NCBI GenBank assembly: GCA_026129095.1 | Contig: JAHCIT010000003.1 | Coordinates: 186,001-250,000, forward strand | From: Deltaproteobacteria bacterium | Lineage (GTDB): Bacteria; JAGRBM01; JAHCIT01 | Direction: 5' to 3' | DNA: 64,000 bases | Shown: piece after piece, positions 51,951-61,111 of the stretch | How the letters are laid out: each line of letters starts with the position of its first letter | How positions within the stretch are numbered: the stretch's first letter is position 1 | The notes under the pieces: generated by a model | Databases searched by the model: none | What the model saw: only the letters and a program-made list of their open reading frames with translations | What the model was told of the DNA's origin: nothing | Position numbers and translations under genes: made by a program

Positions 51951-53168
51951 ATGACACCACCCCGGCCCACGCAGATACCGGCTGAAAAGACCGGCTCGTT
52001 CGAGGACTACCTCGAAACAGAACTGGATCGCGTCCGTGCCGAAAACCGCTGGCGGTTTTTCCGCCCGGTGACGGGATCTCAGGGACCCACTGTCCAGGCT
52101 GCCGGCCGCGAACTGCTGATGCTGGCATCGAATAACTACCTGGGGCTCGCCGGCGATCCACGGATTTCGGAGGCGATCGGCGAAGCCCTGCGCACCGATG
52201 GCACGGGTTCCGGCGCCTCGCGCCACATCAGCGGCTCAATGGACCGGCATCAGGAGCTGGAAGAACGGCTTGCCGCCTTCAAGGGGACCGAAGCCGCCGT
52301 TCTCTACAACACCGGCTACATGGCGAATGTGGGCATCATCTCCTCGCTGCTGGGCCCCGGTGATGCCGTCTTTTCCGACGAGCTCAACCATGCATCCATC
52401 ATCGACGGCTGCCGGCTCTCCGGCGCGGAGAAGGAGATTTACCGCCACTCCGACATGAATGACCTGGAACGGCGGCTGAAAAAAACCGCCGCACGGCACA
52501 AGCTGATCGTGACCGACGCCGTCTTTTCGATGGATGGCGATGTGGCGAAACTGCGGGAAATCGCCGATCTCTCCCGGCGCTACGGCGCGTGGACGATGGT
52601 TGACGAGGCCCATGCGACCGGTGTTTTCGGCCGCTCCGGCCGGGGCCTGGTGGATCATCTGGGGCTGACGGGCAAAATCGACATCGTGATGGGGACACTG
52701 GGCAAGTCTCTGGGCGGATTCGGCGCCTTCGCCGCCGGAAGCCGCAGGCTCATCGATTTCCTCATCAACAAGTCACGGATGCTGATCTTCACGACAGCCC
52801 TGCCGCCAGCGGTCTGCGCGGGGGTGATCCGGGCGCTCGACATCCTCGAATCCGAGCCGGACCGGATCGCCCGGCTTCACCGGCTTTCGGCCCGCTACCG
52901 GGACCGGCTCGTGTCGGCGGGGCTGGACATCTGCGGTTCGGTAACTCCGATCGTGCCGGTCAGGATCGGCCCCGAGGACCGGACGCTCGCCATCGCCCAG
53001 GATCTCTGGAACGAGGGTTTCTTTTCCATCGCCATACGTCCGCCGACCGTCCCGCCCGGAACCTGCCGGATCCGCACGACCGTGATGGCGACCCATACGG
53101 AAGCCGATCTGGACCGCGCCGCCGCTGCGATTGCCACGGCCTGCCAGCGGCATGGAGTGATCCACTGA
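51951..53168 (+). CDS. bioF: 8-amino-7-oxononanoate synthase
   Basis: The 405-residue PLP enzyme joins a pimeloyl thioester and alanine. It has NNYLGLAGDP near residue 62, SGSMDRHQELEERLA, DEAHATGVFG with the PLP-ring Asp, and the Schiff-base Lys252 in GTLGKSLGGFGAF. It follows bioB by 26 bases. Related alpha-oxoamine synthases look alike, but its place between bioB and bioA secures the call. Confidence 0.95.
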   Translation: MTPPRPTQIPAEKTGSFEDYLETELDRVRAENRWRFFRPVTGSQGPTVQAAGRELLMLASNNYLGLAGDPRISEAIGEALRTDGTGSGASRHISGSMDRHQELEERLAAFKGTEAAVLYNTGYMANVGIISSLLGPGDAVFSDELNHASIIDGCRLSGAEKEIYRHSDMNDLERRLKKTAARHKLIVTDAVFSMDGDVAKLREIADLSRRYGAWTMVDEAHATGVFGRSGRGLVDHLGLTGKIDIVMGTLGKSLGGFGAFAAGSRRLIDFLINKSRMLIFTTALPPAVCAGVIRALDILESEPDRIARLHRLSARYRDRLVSAGLDICGSVTPIVPVRIGPEDRTLAIAQDLWNEGFFSIAIRPPTVPPGTCRIRTTVMATHTEADLDRAAAAIATACQRHGVIH

Positions 53169-53171
53169 CCC

Positions 53172-54593
53172 ATGCCGGTGAGGAAACCGAAACGCCCCGC
53201 CCGGCGGCGTACCTCCCGGTCACGGGGATCACGGGCCCGCAGCCTCGCCGCCGCCGATCTCAGGAACATATGGCATCCCTTCACCCAGATGCAGGAATGG
53301 GAACTGGAAGAACCCCTGATCATCGAAAAGGGAAAAGGATCCTGGCTCTATGACGTCCGGGGAAACCGGTATCTGGATGGCGTTTCGTCACTCTGGTGCA
53401 CCGTTCATGGCCACAACCATCCAGTCCTGAACCGTGCCCTCAACCGGCAGGCGGCCCGGGTTTCCCACTCGACGATGCTGGGGCTGTCGAACGTCCCGGC
53501 GGTGGAACTGGCTGAAAAGCTGGCCGCTCTGGCACCCGATGGCCTCAGCCGGGTCTTCTACTCTGATTCAGGCTCGACGGCCGTCGAAATCGCCCTCAAG
53601 ATGGCTTTCCAGTATTCCCGCCTCACGCGGGGTGCCGGTACCCGCCGGACGAAGTTCCTCACCCTTACCAATGCCTATCACGGTGACACGATCGGATCGG
53701 TTTCGGCTGGCGGGATCGACCTCTTCCACGAAATATTCCGGCCACTCCTGTTTGAAACCCGGCGTATCCGGGGACCGTACAGGTTCCGGAATCCCTGGCC
53801 CGGAGAGGATCACGACCGCGCCGCCCTGCGCGAGCTGGAACAGGGCGTTGAAAAATACAGGGACGAACTGTGCGCGGTCGTGATCGAACCCCTGGTCCAG
53901 GGAGCCGCCGGCATGCTCCTCCAGCCCAAGGGCTACGTGAAACTGGTCCGCGAACTGTGCGACCGGCACGGGCTCCTTCTCATTCTGGATGAAGTGGCGA
54001 CCGGATTCGGCCGTACCGGAACCATGTTCGCCTGCGAGCAGGAGAACGTCAGTCCCGATTTCCTGTGCCTCGCCAAGGGACTGACCGGCGGATACCTCCC
54101 GGTCGCCGCAACACTTACCACCGAAAAGGTCTACGATGCCTTCAAGGGACGGTTCGAGGAGTTCAAGAGCTTCTTTCACGGCCACACCTATACAGGCAAT
54201 CCGCTCGGCTGCGCGGTGGCCTGCGCCTCCATTGATTTGTTCCGGACGGAAAAGACGCTGGAAAGACTCCAGCCCAAGATCGCCCAGCTCCGTAGACGTT
54301 TGGAATCCATCACATCCCATTCCCACGTGGGCGACATCCGTCAGTGCGGGTTCATGGCCGGTATCGAACTCATCCCGGACCGGAATCGTCCACAATTGGA
54401 GTACCCACCGGAGCTCCGGACCGGACATCGGGTCACCAGATTCGCCCGTAGCTGTGGCGTCATTACCCGGCCGCTCGGCAATACGCTGATTTTCATGCCG
54501 CCACTGTCGATCACGCCGAAAGAACTGGATAGACTCTGCGACGTTGTGTTCGATGGACTTGAGCACGTTACCGGAGAGATTGCCAGGCAGTGA
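53172..54593 (+). CDS. bioA: adenosylmethionine-8-amino-7-oxononanoate aminotransferase
   Basis: The 473-residue PLP aminotransferase makes 7,8-diaminononanoate with SAM as amino donor. The first 23 residues are very Arg-rich and probably not part of the fold. HPFTQMQEWELEEP and GVSSLWCTVHGHNHP are family marks, VFYSDSGSTAVEIALKM is the cofactor loop and Lys302 in LAKGLTGGYLP forms the Schiff base. It starts three bases after bioF, and its end overlaps bioD by four bases. Confidence 0.95.
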   Translation: MPVRKPKRPARRRTSRSRGSRARSLAAADLRNIWHPFTQMQEWELEEPLIIEKGKGSWLYDVRGNRYLDGVSSLWCTVHGHNHPVLNRALNRQAARVSHSTMLGLSNVPAVELAEKLAALAPDGLSRVFYSDSGSTAVEIALKMAFQYSRLTRGAGTRRTKFLTLTNAYHGDTIGSVSAGGIDLFHEIFRPLLFETRRIRGPYRFRNPWPGEDHDRAALRELEQGVEKYRDELCAVVIEPLVQGAAGMLLQPKGYVKLVRELCDRHGLLLILDEVATGFGRTGTMFACEQENVSPDFLCLAKGLTGGYLPVAATLTTEKVYDAFKGRFEEFKSFFHGHTYTGNPLGCAVACASIDLFRTEKTLERLQPKIAQLRRRLESITSHSHVGDIRQCGFMAGIELIPDRNRPQLEYPPELRTGHRVTRFARSCGVITRPLGNTLIFMPPLSITPKELDRLCDVVFDGLEHVTGEIARQ

Positions 54594-55321
54594 GCGTGCA
54601 AACCTACTTCGTCACCGGGACTGATACAGGCGTTGGCAAGACATTCGTCACCTGCGGACTCATCTGGTACCTGCGGGATCAGGGCCTCAGTGTCGGCGCC
54701 CTGAAGCCGGTGGAAACGGGCTGCCAGGAACACCGGGGAGCACTGCTGGCCAACGACGCCTCGCTGCTGTCCGATGCCATCAAGTACAGCGGGCCGATCG
54801 ACGACATCTGTCCCTACCGGTTCCGGCTTCCACTCTCTCCTGAGGCTGCGGCCGGATCAGAGGGAGTCAGGATCGATCTTAACCGCATACTTGATGCCCG
54901 GGCCCGCATGGGCGAGGGGAAAAAGGTAGTGATGGTGGAAGGGGCCGGCGGCCTGCTGGTCCCCCTCACCGACAAGCTGAATACGGCCGATCTTATCAGC
55001 CGGCTCAAGGCAAAAGTAATTCTGGTCGTGGCTTCAAAGATCGGCTGTATCAACCACACGCTGCTGACTCTGGAAGCCCTGGATCGCCGGGGGATCAAGA
55101 CGGCGGGCATCATACTCAACCGGGTCAGTGCGGCCGATCCGGCCGCTGATCCGTCTCTGGAAACGAATCTGGAAGATGTCCGCCGCCGGACCAAGATTCC
55201 GGTACTGGGCGAAATTCCGCACCTCAGTGGTGATCTTGGTGCCTACCGCCGCCAGCACTATCTGGAAACTGTCCGCAAGGCACTGGACGAAAGCGCCCTC
55301 AAGCGTATATTCGGACTCTGA
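54590..55321 (+). CDS. bioD: dethiobiotin synthetase
   Basis: The 243-residue ATPase closes the ureido ring of dethiobiotin from diaminononanoate and CO2. The P-loop GTDTGVGKT lies at 10-18, with EGAGGLLVPL around the Mg/ATP site and KPVETGCQ typical of BioD. It starts at GTG overlapping the bioA stop. The set bioB-F-A-D is thus complete in the window, while bioC/bioH for pimeloyl synthesis are not here. Confidence 0.95.
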   Translation: MSVQTYFVTGTDTGVGKTFVTCGLIWYLRDQGLSVGALKPVETGCQEHRGALLANDASLLSDAIKYSGPIDDICPYRFRLPLSPEAAAGSEGVRIDLNRILDARARMGEGKKVVMVEGAGGLLVPLTDKLNTADLISRLKAKVILVVASKIGCINHTLLTLEALDRRGIKTAGIILNRVSAADPAADPSLETNLEDVRRRTKIPVLGEIPHLSGDLGAYRRQHYLETVRKALDESALKRIFGL

Positions 55322-55330
55322 GGTTCCGAA

Positions 55331-56794
55331 GTGCCTTCAGCGGTTCTTCACAACTCCCTGTTCCAGCCACGCCTCATCGAGGAAATGGACCGGCAGGCTT
55401 CCCCGGCCCGGACCGTATATCCCGAAGGCGCGACTGACTGCCTGAGAATGCTCGGCTTTTCCGATCTGGAAACGGTGACAGACGCCGCATCCGCGAGCTC
55501 CCTTCGTTTCCAGGCGATCATCCGGTCCGGTGGCGACATTGTTGCCCTGGCAGCCGAAGCAGCCCCTGATGCCGATGAAGCACGGGTCAGGCAGATGGCG
55601 CTTGGCCGCGGGTTCCACCGGGAGCTGCCGTGGCTTCTCATCTTCTTCAAGAGCCGGCTGGAACTGTACTCGCTGGCCGCTCCGGATCCTGAACTCAACT
55701 ACCTTATGGTGGACCGCCGCCATCTCGCCAGAGTGTCCGGTTTTCTGGGCGGGCATTGTGCTGAAAATGGAGGGCCCTGGGAGCGCGCCCTCCTGCCTGC
55801 GGCAAAATCGTCTGATCCGGCCACCCTTGACCACATCACTGGTGATGCTCCCCTGGAGCGGACACTGATTGCCGGGGAGTTCCTGGCGAGCGAAGTACGC
55901 TCCCTTTATTCCCGGACCCGGAAACTGGCGCTGAAATACGGACATCCCCTGCTGTTCGTGGTCGAGCGGCGCGAATTCCCTGACCGGTTCGAGGAAGCCG
56001 CCCTGCCCAGCAGCCCCATCCGGCCGCGCAGTCTGGCAGGCGAGATCCGGTTCCTCACCGGCGAACCGGGGCTTCATGCATTTGTGACGGAGCTGTCCCG
56101 TGATCCCGGCCTGCCCCGTCCGCGAGCGTTGCCAAATCCGCAGATCAGTTTCCTTGAGATCCACTTTGCCGAGCAGCTTCAGCTTCTCGGCAACGACCTC
56201 ACGCTGCTTTCGATCGGGCCCACGGCGACCAACCGGGGAGCCAGGAACCGGCTGGAACTCGGCCTGAGCCGGTTCCGCGACGTTGCAAACCTATGGCTTT
56301 CCGTCCGGCTTGGTGCCCGGATCCGGCCCGGCGCCATTGCCAACCTGATCGACACGCTCGACGGCGAAACCGAAGACTTCCTCGCACGTGTGAGAGAAGT
56401 GCAGGTCCACATCGACCGGCTGCTGAAAAAATACCCGGTGGCACATATCGAACTGGAAGTGCCGGAGCTATATATCGAACGCGGGCGCCGGAGAGATGAT
56501 CCGGGCTTTCATCTGATTGCGGCCATGCCGCCCTCACGCAAACCGGCACGGCAGGCCCTCGTACGGCTGGCCGGCACACCCGGCAGCCCAGCCCAGCCCA
56601 CTGACGACGACCTAATGCTCGCCCTGCTCGACCGGCATGAGCCCATGCTTTCGGCGCATGGGCGGCTGATGGTCCGCGCCGCACAGCCGTCAGATGGGAC
56701 GATCCGCAAGATCGAAGAGTTGCTGAACCTCAAACTGTACGAGGCGCCAGTGGCGGGCTGGTCTGAATTCAGGCGGCCGCCGGTCAGCCGATAA
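55331..56794 (+). CDS. hypothetical protein downstream of bioD
   Basis: The 487-residue soluble protein starts at GTG nine bases after bioD, so it is in the biotin transcript unless a hidden terminator intervenes. It shows a mix of helices and strands, no signal peptide, no membrane segment and no recognised motif. A stretch near residues 340-385 (LIDTLDGETEDFLARVREVQVHIDRLLKK) is helical; the start (LRMLGFSDLETVTDAASASSL) is mixed. It could be a large acyltransferase-like or regulatory protein, but nothing supports that. Its end overlaps the convergent gph gene by 11 bases. Confidence 0.6.
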   Translation: MPSAVLHNSLFQPRLIEEMDRQASPARTVYPEGATDCLRMLGFSDLETVTDAASASSLRFQAIIRSGGDIVALAAEAAPDADEARVRQMALGRGFHRELPWLLIFFKSRLELYSLAAPDPELNYLMVDRRHLARVSGFLGGHCAENGGPWERALLPAAKSSDPATLDHITGDAPLERTLIAGEFLASEVRSLYSRTRKLALKYGHPLLFVVERREFPDRFEEAALPSSPIRPRSLAGEIRFLTGEPGLHAFVTELSRDPGLPRPRALPNPQISFLEIHFAEQLQLLGNDLTLLSIGPTATNRGARNRLELGLSRFRDVANLWLSVRLGARIRPGAIANLIDTLDGETEDFLARVREVQVHIDRLLKKYPVAHIELEVPELYIERGRRRDDPGFHLIAAMPPSRKPARQALVRLAGTPGSPAQPTDDDLMLALLDRHEPMLSAHGRLMVRAAQPSDGTIRKIEELLNLKLYEAPVAGWSEFRRPPVSR

Positions 56795-57452
56795 GCTGCA
56801 CCAGGTCGACTGGCCGCTCGATGATGTAGTTGGCCCCGGATTTTTCCAGCTCTTCCCGTCCCCGGAAACCCCAGGCCGCTCCGACACTGACAACCCCTGC
56901 CGCCTGGGCCGTCTTCACGTCCGTGCTGCTGTCGCCCACCATGAACGTCGCCATGGGGGCGATGTTGCGTGGAGCGAGGATTTTCCGGAGCATTTCCGGA
57001 TCAGGCTTGGGCTTTGCGACCGTATCGCCACATTCGATCTGGATGAACTCGCCTTCCACCCTGAGCGCCTTCAGTATCTTGTCCGTAAACCGCTTGGGCT
57101 TGTTCGTCGCCACCGCCTTGGGGATACCCGCACAGGCATGGAGAAGCGTGTCCATTCCGGAATAAAGCCGCGTATGGCGGGTGCAGCTTTCTTCGTAATA
57201 CCCAAGAAATACCCTGACCGCCTCGTCGAGATCGATCGTAACTCCGGCGGGGAGCGCCCGCTCCACGAGCTTCCGGGCGCCGTCGCCCACATACCGGGCG
57301 ATCTCGGGAACCGGCTTCGGGGGAAATCCGAATACCGAAAGAGTGTGGTTGGCGGCATCGGCGAGATCGACACTGGAATCAACCAGCGTCCCGTCCAGGT
57401 CGAAAACAATCAGGTGACAACGGGGCAAGTTTCCCTCCTGGGGCCGGGCCAC
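56784..57452 (-). CDS. gph: HAD-family phosphatase, phosphoglycolate phosphatase-like
   Basis: The 222-residue protein has the HAD motifs: DLDGTLVDS (nucleophile Asp) near residue 18, TNKPKR for motif II, and MVGDSSTDVKTAQAAG for motif IV. The helical cap domain (about 30-95) fits the Gph/pyrophosphatase group, which dephosphorylates 2-phosphoglycolate from DNA repair or metabolism. Exact specificity cannot be read. It lies between the biotin operon and a methyltransferase gene with the opposite direction. Confidence 0.88.
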   Translation of the reverse strand: MARPQEGNLPRCHLIVFDLDGTLVDSSVDLADAANHTLSVFGFPPKPVPEIARYVGDGARKLVERALPAGVTIDLDEAVRVFLGYYEESCTRHTRLYSGMDTLLHACAGIPKAVATNKPKRFTDKILKALRVEGEFIQIECGDTVAKPKPDPEMLRKILAPRNIAPMATFMVGDSSTDVKTAQAAGVVSVGAAWGFRGREELEKSGANYIIERPVDLVQLIG

Positions 57453-57478
57453 CTACAAACCGTGCAGGAGGCGATCCG

Positions 57479-58084
57479 ATGGCGGGCAAGGAATACCGGG
57501 ACCACCCCGACCGAATCAAATGGGATTCGAAATACGGATCGAACCCTGATCTGTTCGGCCGCGGGCCGTCGGACTGGCTGCTCCACTGCTATCCAACGAT
57601 CGAAAGGCTCATTAGCCTTCCAGCCACTGCCCTCGACATCGGCGCCGGACCGGGCCGGAACTCACTGGCCCTCGCCCGCCGCGGTTTCGACGTCACAGCG
57701 CTGGACATCTCCGGTGTCGCACTGGAGCGTCTCGGGAAGCTCGCAGAGGCAGAGCGGCTGGACATCACGACCGTGAGAACGAGTGCCTACGACTGGGACT
57801 GGGCGCCGGCTGTGTTCAGCCTTGTCATCGATTTCTTTTATCTGGAGCGGCCCCTCATTCCGAAGATCGCCGGGACCGTGGTTCCCGGCGGGCTCATCTG
57901 CTTTGAGACCTACACAACCGGCCAGCTTGATGCACCCGTTAGCCCCAAATGTCCGCGGGAGTTCCTGCTGGAACCGGGAGAACTCCCCACACTTTTCGAT
58001 GGCTTCGAAACCCTGGAAAGCCGTGAGGGGCCGCTACCGGACGGTCGCGTCACCGCCGCCTGGCTGGGCCGGAGAGTCCGATAA
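57479..58084 (+). CDS. TehB-like SAM-dependent methyltransferase
   Basis: The 201-residue protein has the class I fold with ALDIGAGPGRNSLALARRGFDVTALDISG in the first third and a DFFYLERPLIPKI segment. Such short methyltransferases include TehB, which detoxifies tellurite, and many of unknown substrate. It starts 26 bases from the divergent gph gene and its end overlaps the convergent flavoprotein gene by 35 bases. Confidence 0.8.
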   Translation: MAGKEYRDHPDRIKWDSKYGSNPDLFGRGPSDWLLHCYPTIERLISLPATALDIGAGPGRNSLALARRGFDVTALDISGVALERLGKLAEAERLDITTVRTSAYDWDWAPAVFSLVIDFFYLERPLIPKIAGTVVPGGLICFETYTTGQLDAPVSPKCPREFLLEPGELPTLFDGFETLESREGPLPDGRVTAAWLGRRVR

Positions 58085-59270
58085 TCCGCCGCCCGACTGC
58101 CTTGATGGCCTTTTTCGCTGTTTCAGCGGCCGTCAGGTTTTCATAGTCGTTGCGCCCAGCCACCCAGGCGAACACCTTTTCCAGTATCCGGGGTTCATAA
58201 AAACCCGCGGCAAGTCCAACCGGGTGCAGCGGCGAATACAGCATGTCGGCAAAAAACCGGTTGCGCTTCAGTTCGATTCCAAGCCCGGAGCTGTTCACTG
58301 CCCGTTCATATCCCCGCAGGGTCACGTCCCCGTCCTGTCCCAGCTTCCGGCAAATATGCTCCGCCGCCAGTTGTCCCCACCAGATCGCCTGGCGGATCCC
58401 TTCGGCCACCAGCGGATCAGAACCGGCGGCATCACCCACCAGCAGAACTCCGGGCGCCGAATACCGGGAGTGTCCGGCGGCAAACTCCCGGAAAGACCAG
58501 TGGTGGACCTGTTTTGGCGACACGTCATATCCATACCGGCTGGCCGTCCGAATGCAGTAGTCCCGAAGCGGGACCGGAGAACGCCCATGCCGCGAATACA
58601 CGCCGATCTTGGCCACAGGGTTTCCGGCAGTGTCACGTTCGGGGAACAGCCACGAGTAGCCGTTCACGCCGTCATGGATGGCCGTAAAATCGAACCGAAG
58701 GGTGTCTGGCGGAGCGGCTTTCAGTGGGGCTTCCACCTGCACAAGCTGGGAAAGCCCCCGTGATACCGGCTCAACAAACGTCCGCCGCACGATACTCCCC
58801 ACACCGTCTGCCCCAACGATCACTTTCGCCTGGATTGTGGCACCGGACGTGGTTTCGATACTGAACCCTCCCGGCTTCCCGGATATGGCCCTGACGGGCG
58901 AGTGCTCCCTGATGTCGATGCCATGCCCGCGGGCCGAACGGACAAGCCAGTGGTCCAGGGCGGACCGTTCGAACACGAACACCATCTCCGGCTCGCTGAG
59001 CGTGATCTGCCGTTGCCGGAATCGTATATCGACATGCCCGGCCCGGACGGCCTCGACCGGTGCCTTGTGCAGGTCAAGCCCGAGCGCATTGAAGAGAGGG
59101 ACCGCACGGCCCAAAACACCGCCGCCGCATAGCTTGGGCCGGGGGTGAACCGACTTTTCAAGAACAACGACGGAAAGCTGTGGCGCGAGCCGCTTGAGCG
59201 AGATCGCCGTGGACATGCCGGCAGGACCGCTTCCCACCACGGCGACATCCACGCCCTGGGCGGTGGTCAC
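58050..59270 (-). CDS. geranylgeranyl reductase-family FAD oxidoreductase
   Basis: The 406-residue flavoprotein has the dinucleotide-binding VGSGPAGMSTAISLKRLAP at 12-30 and RPKLCGGGVLGRAV, a block typical of GGR-type reductases. It also has VGADGVGSIVRRTF and LVGDAAGSDPLVAEGIRQA near the second FAD contact. The family reduces isoprenoid double bonds or handles quinones and lipids. Its start overlaps cheB by four bases, so it is expressed with the chemotaxis genes; a functional link is not evident. Confidence 0.85.
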   Translation of the reverse strand: MTTAQGVDVAVVGSGPAGMSTAISLKRLAPQLSVVVLEKSVHPRPKLCGGGVLGRAVPLFNALGLDLHKAPVEAVRAGHVDIRFRQRQITLSEPEMVFVFERSALDHWLVRSARGHGIDIREHSPVRAISGKPGGFSIETTSGATIQAKVIVGADGVGSIVRRTFVEPVSRGLSQLVQVEAPLKAAPPDTLRFDFTAIHDGVNGYSWLFPERDTAGNPVAKIGVYSRHGRSPVPLRDYCIRTASRYGYDVSPKQVHHWSFREFAAGHSRYSAPGVLLVGDAAGSDPLVAEGIRQAIWWGQLAAEHICRKLGQDGDVTLRGYERAVNSSGLGIELKRNRFFADMLYSPLHPVGLAAGFYEPRILEKVFAWVAGRNDYENLTAAETAKKAIKAVGRRIIGLSGPARRR

Positions 59271-60436
59271 CCGCTGCTCCGGATCCGCTGCCGGGCATGC
59301 AAAACCAGCAGTTCCGGAATGGACTGGATCGGGAGTATTTCATCCACGACGCCAGCCTCGATAGCCGACTTGGGCATCCCGTAGACGACGCACGTTTCCC
59401 GGTTTTGTGCGACGTTGTAACCGCCGGCTTCCCGGATCCGTTTCATCCCCCATGTTCCATCGCTTCCCATGCCGGTCAGCACGACGCCGATGGCTGCCGG
59501 ACCGAACACTTCGGCCACTGTGGAAAAAAGCACATCCGCCGATGGCTTGAGGAGCGATTCCGCCGGATTTTCGGTCAGACGGATGCAGAACTGGTTCGGC
59601 CGGTCCTGCAAGGGGGCCACAATCGTATGAATACCTCCGGGAGCGACATAGGCGACACCCGGCCTCAGCGGCATGCCGTCTTCCGCTTCACGGACCATGA
59701 GCGGGACCGTCCGGTCCAGATCCGCCGCAAATGACCGGGTGAACTTGGCCGGCATGTGCTGGACAATGACCACCGGAAGTTCAAAATCTTCTGGCAGTCC
59801 GCCCAGGAGATGCTGAAGCGCCTGAACACCGCCCGTCGAAGACCCGACCGCGACGATTTTTACCGGCGGAAATTCTGCCGGTACCGGCCGGATTCCACTC
59901 GCTGGCAGCACCGGCGGCCGCGATGATGCGGGGACCGGTCCCGAAACCGAGATCGTCCCCGGTGTGGCCGGTTTGTACCGCCGGGGCTCGACGGTACGTT
60001 CCAGCAGGGGTCGGGGCTGTGCTCGTGCGGCGATCTTGACCTTCCTGATCAACGCTTCCGAAATGGTGTGGATATCTACGGATACGACCCCAGACGGCTT
60101 TTCGATGAAATCGACGGCCCCAAGCCGAAGGGCCTCAACCGTCACTGCCGCGCCCTGCGACGTATAGGCGCTCACCATCAGGACCGGTACCGGATGGACG
60201 CGCATGATCTGTTCCAGCGTCTCGATGCCGGACATGCCCTCCATTTCGATATCGAGAGTAACGACGTCCGGCTCCAGGTTCCTGACCAGCTCAACCGCCT
60301 CGTAACCGTCGCGGGCCGTGGCGATTACCTGTATTCCTGGATCCCGTGAGATCAGGTTGGATATGGCCCGGCGCATGAAATTGGAATCATCGACGATGAT
60401 GACCTTGATCGGCTCATTCGATGGCGCTGACCCCAT
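59267..60436 (-). CDS. cheB: chemotaxis response regulator protein-glutamate methylesterase
   Basis: The 389-residue protein joins a receiver (phospho-acceptor Asp62 in VVTLDIEMEGM) to a methylesterase domain. It has VAVGSSTGGVQAL (catalytic Ser), QHMPAKFT (His) and LTGMGSDGTWG (Asp) in order. It removes methyl groups from chemoreceptors for adaptation when phosphorylated by CheA. The Pro-rich linker between domains is longer than usual. The Pro-rich unknown gene ends 36 bases upstream. Confidence 0.93.
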   Translation of the reverse strand: MGSAPSNEPIKVIIVDDSNFMRRAISNLISRDPGIQVIATARDGYEAVELVRNLEPDVVTLDIEMEGMSGIETLEQIMRVHPVPVLMVSAYTSQGAAVTVEALRLGAVDFIEKPSGVVSVDIHTISEALIRKVKIAARAQPRPLLERTVEPRRYKPATPGTISVSGPVPASSRPPVLPASGIRPVPAEFPPVKIVAVGSSTGGVQALQHLLGGLPEDFELPVVIVQHMPAKFTRSFAADLDRTVPLMVREAEDGMPLRPGVAYVAPGGIHTIVAPLQDRPNQFCIRLTENPAESLLKPSADVLFSTVAEVFGPAAIGVVLTGMGSDGTWGMKRIREAGGYNVAQNRETCVVYGMPKSAIEAGVVDEILPIQSIPELLVLHARQRIRSSG

Positions 60437-60472
60437 GCCGCATTCGCCCCGGTTACAATATCTGCCGCATCA

Positions 60473-61111
60473 TCAGTAGCCGCACCAGTCGAGCAGGTCA
60501 TCGAGTGAGCCCAGTTCCAGGGCATAGCCCGCACTTTCAACGAGCACCCCTTCCACATCGCCACGAACCAGCAGAAGCGCCTCGTCCGATGGAAGGCGGG
60601 AAAAATCGCTTTGGGACCAGCGGACATACCGGTTGCTCAGATCGGCATGGTCGGCGGCATAGACCCTCCCAAAGTCGTTGCGGTGTCCTTCCATCACCAG
60701 GCAGTGGGCATGGCCTTTCACGGCGAAAATGACGCGAAAATCGAGATCCTCACGGTCGGTTTCGCCAGCGATCTGCTTCTTGACGACCCAGGGAAGCAGC
60801 GAGAGATCAATCTTCCGGACTTCCGGTGCCTTGGCCGACGTCGCGGCCGGTTTCTCCTGAACGGGCTCAATCGGCGCCGGTTTTGCCTTTGAAATGGCCG
60901 GCTCATCGCTAAGCCAGCTTGCCGCGGCCGGCACGGCAATATCAGCCGGGTCCGGTTCCCGCGCATGAGATTTCGGTACAGGCGGCGCCACAGGCTTCCC
61001 GTCCTCCTTCGGCGGAGGAGGTGGCGGTGCCACCATCGGGGCCAGTCCGTGCGGTTCCTTCAGGTCGATTGACTCGGCGCCCTTGCCGAGCGTGCCGCGC
61101 TTTTTAGCCAT
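60473..61111 (-). CDS. proline-rich hypothetical protein in the chemotaxis operon
   Basis: The 212-residue protein has a low-complexity first half (MVAPPPPPPKEDGKPVAPP and a Lys/Pro/Ala-rich linker up to about 95) and a compact C-terminal domain of about 105 residues (DFRVIFAVKGHAHCLVMEGH, WSQSDFSRLPSDEALLLVRG). No family is recognised. It overlaps the ParA-like gene by 52 bases, suggesting a partnership with that ATPase. By analogy with ParC/ParP systems it might tether the chemotaxis array, but it does not resemble ParP by eye. Confidence 0.65.
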   Translation of the reverse strand: MAKKRGTLGKGAESIDLKEPHGLAPMVAPPPPPPKEDGKPVAPPVPKSHAREPDPADIAVPAAASWLSDEPAISKAKPAPIEPVQEKPAATSAKAPEVRKIDLSLLPWVVKKQIAGETDREDLDFRVIFAVKGHAHCLVMEGHRNDFGRVYAADHADLSNRYVRWSQSDFSRLPSDEALLLVRGDVEGVLVESAGYALELGSLDDLLDWCGY

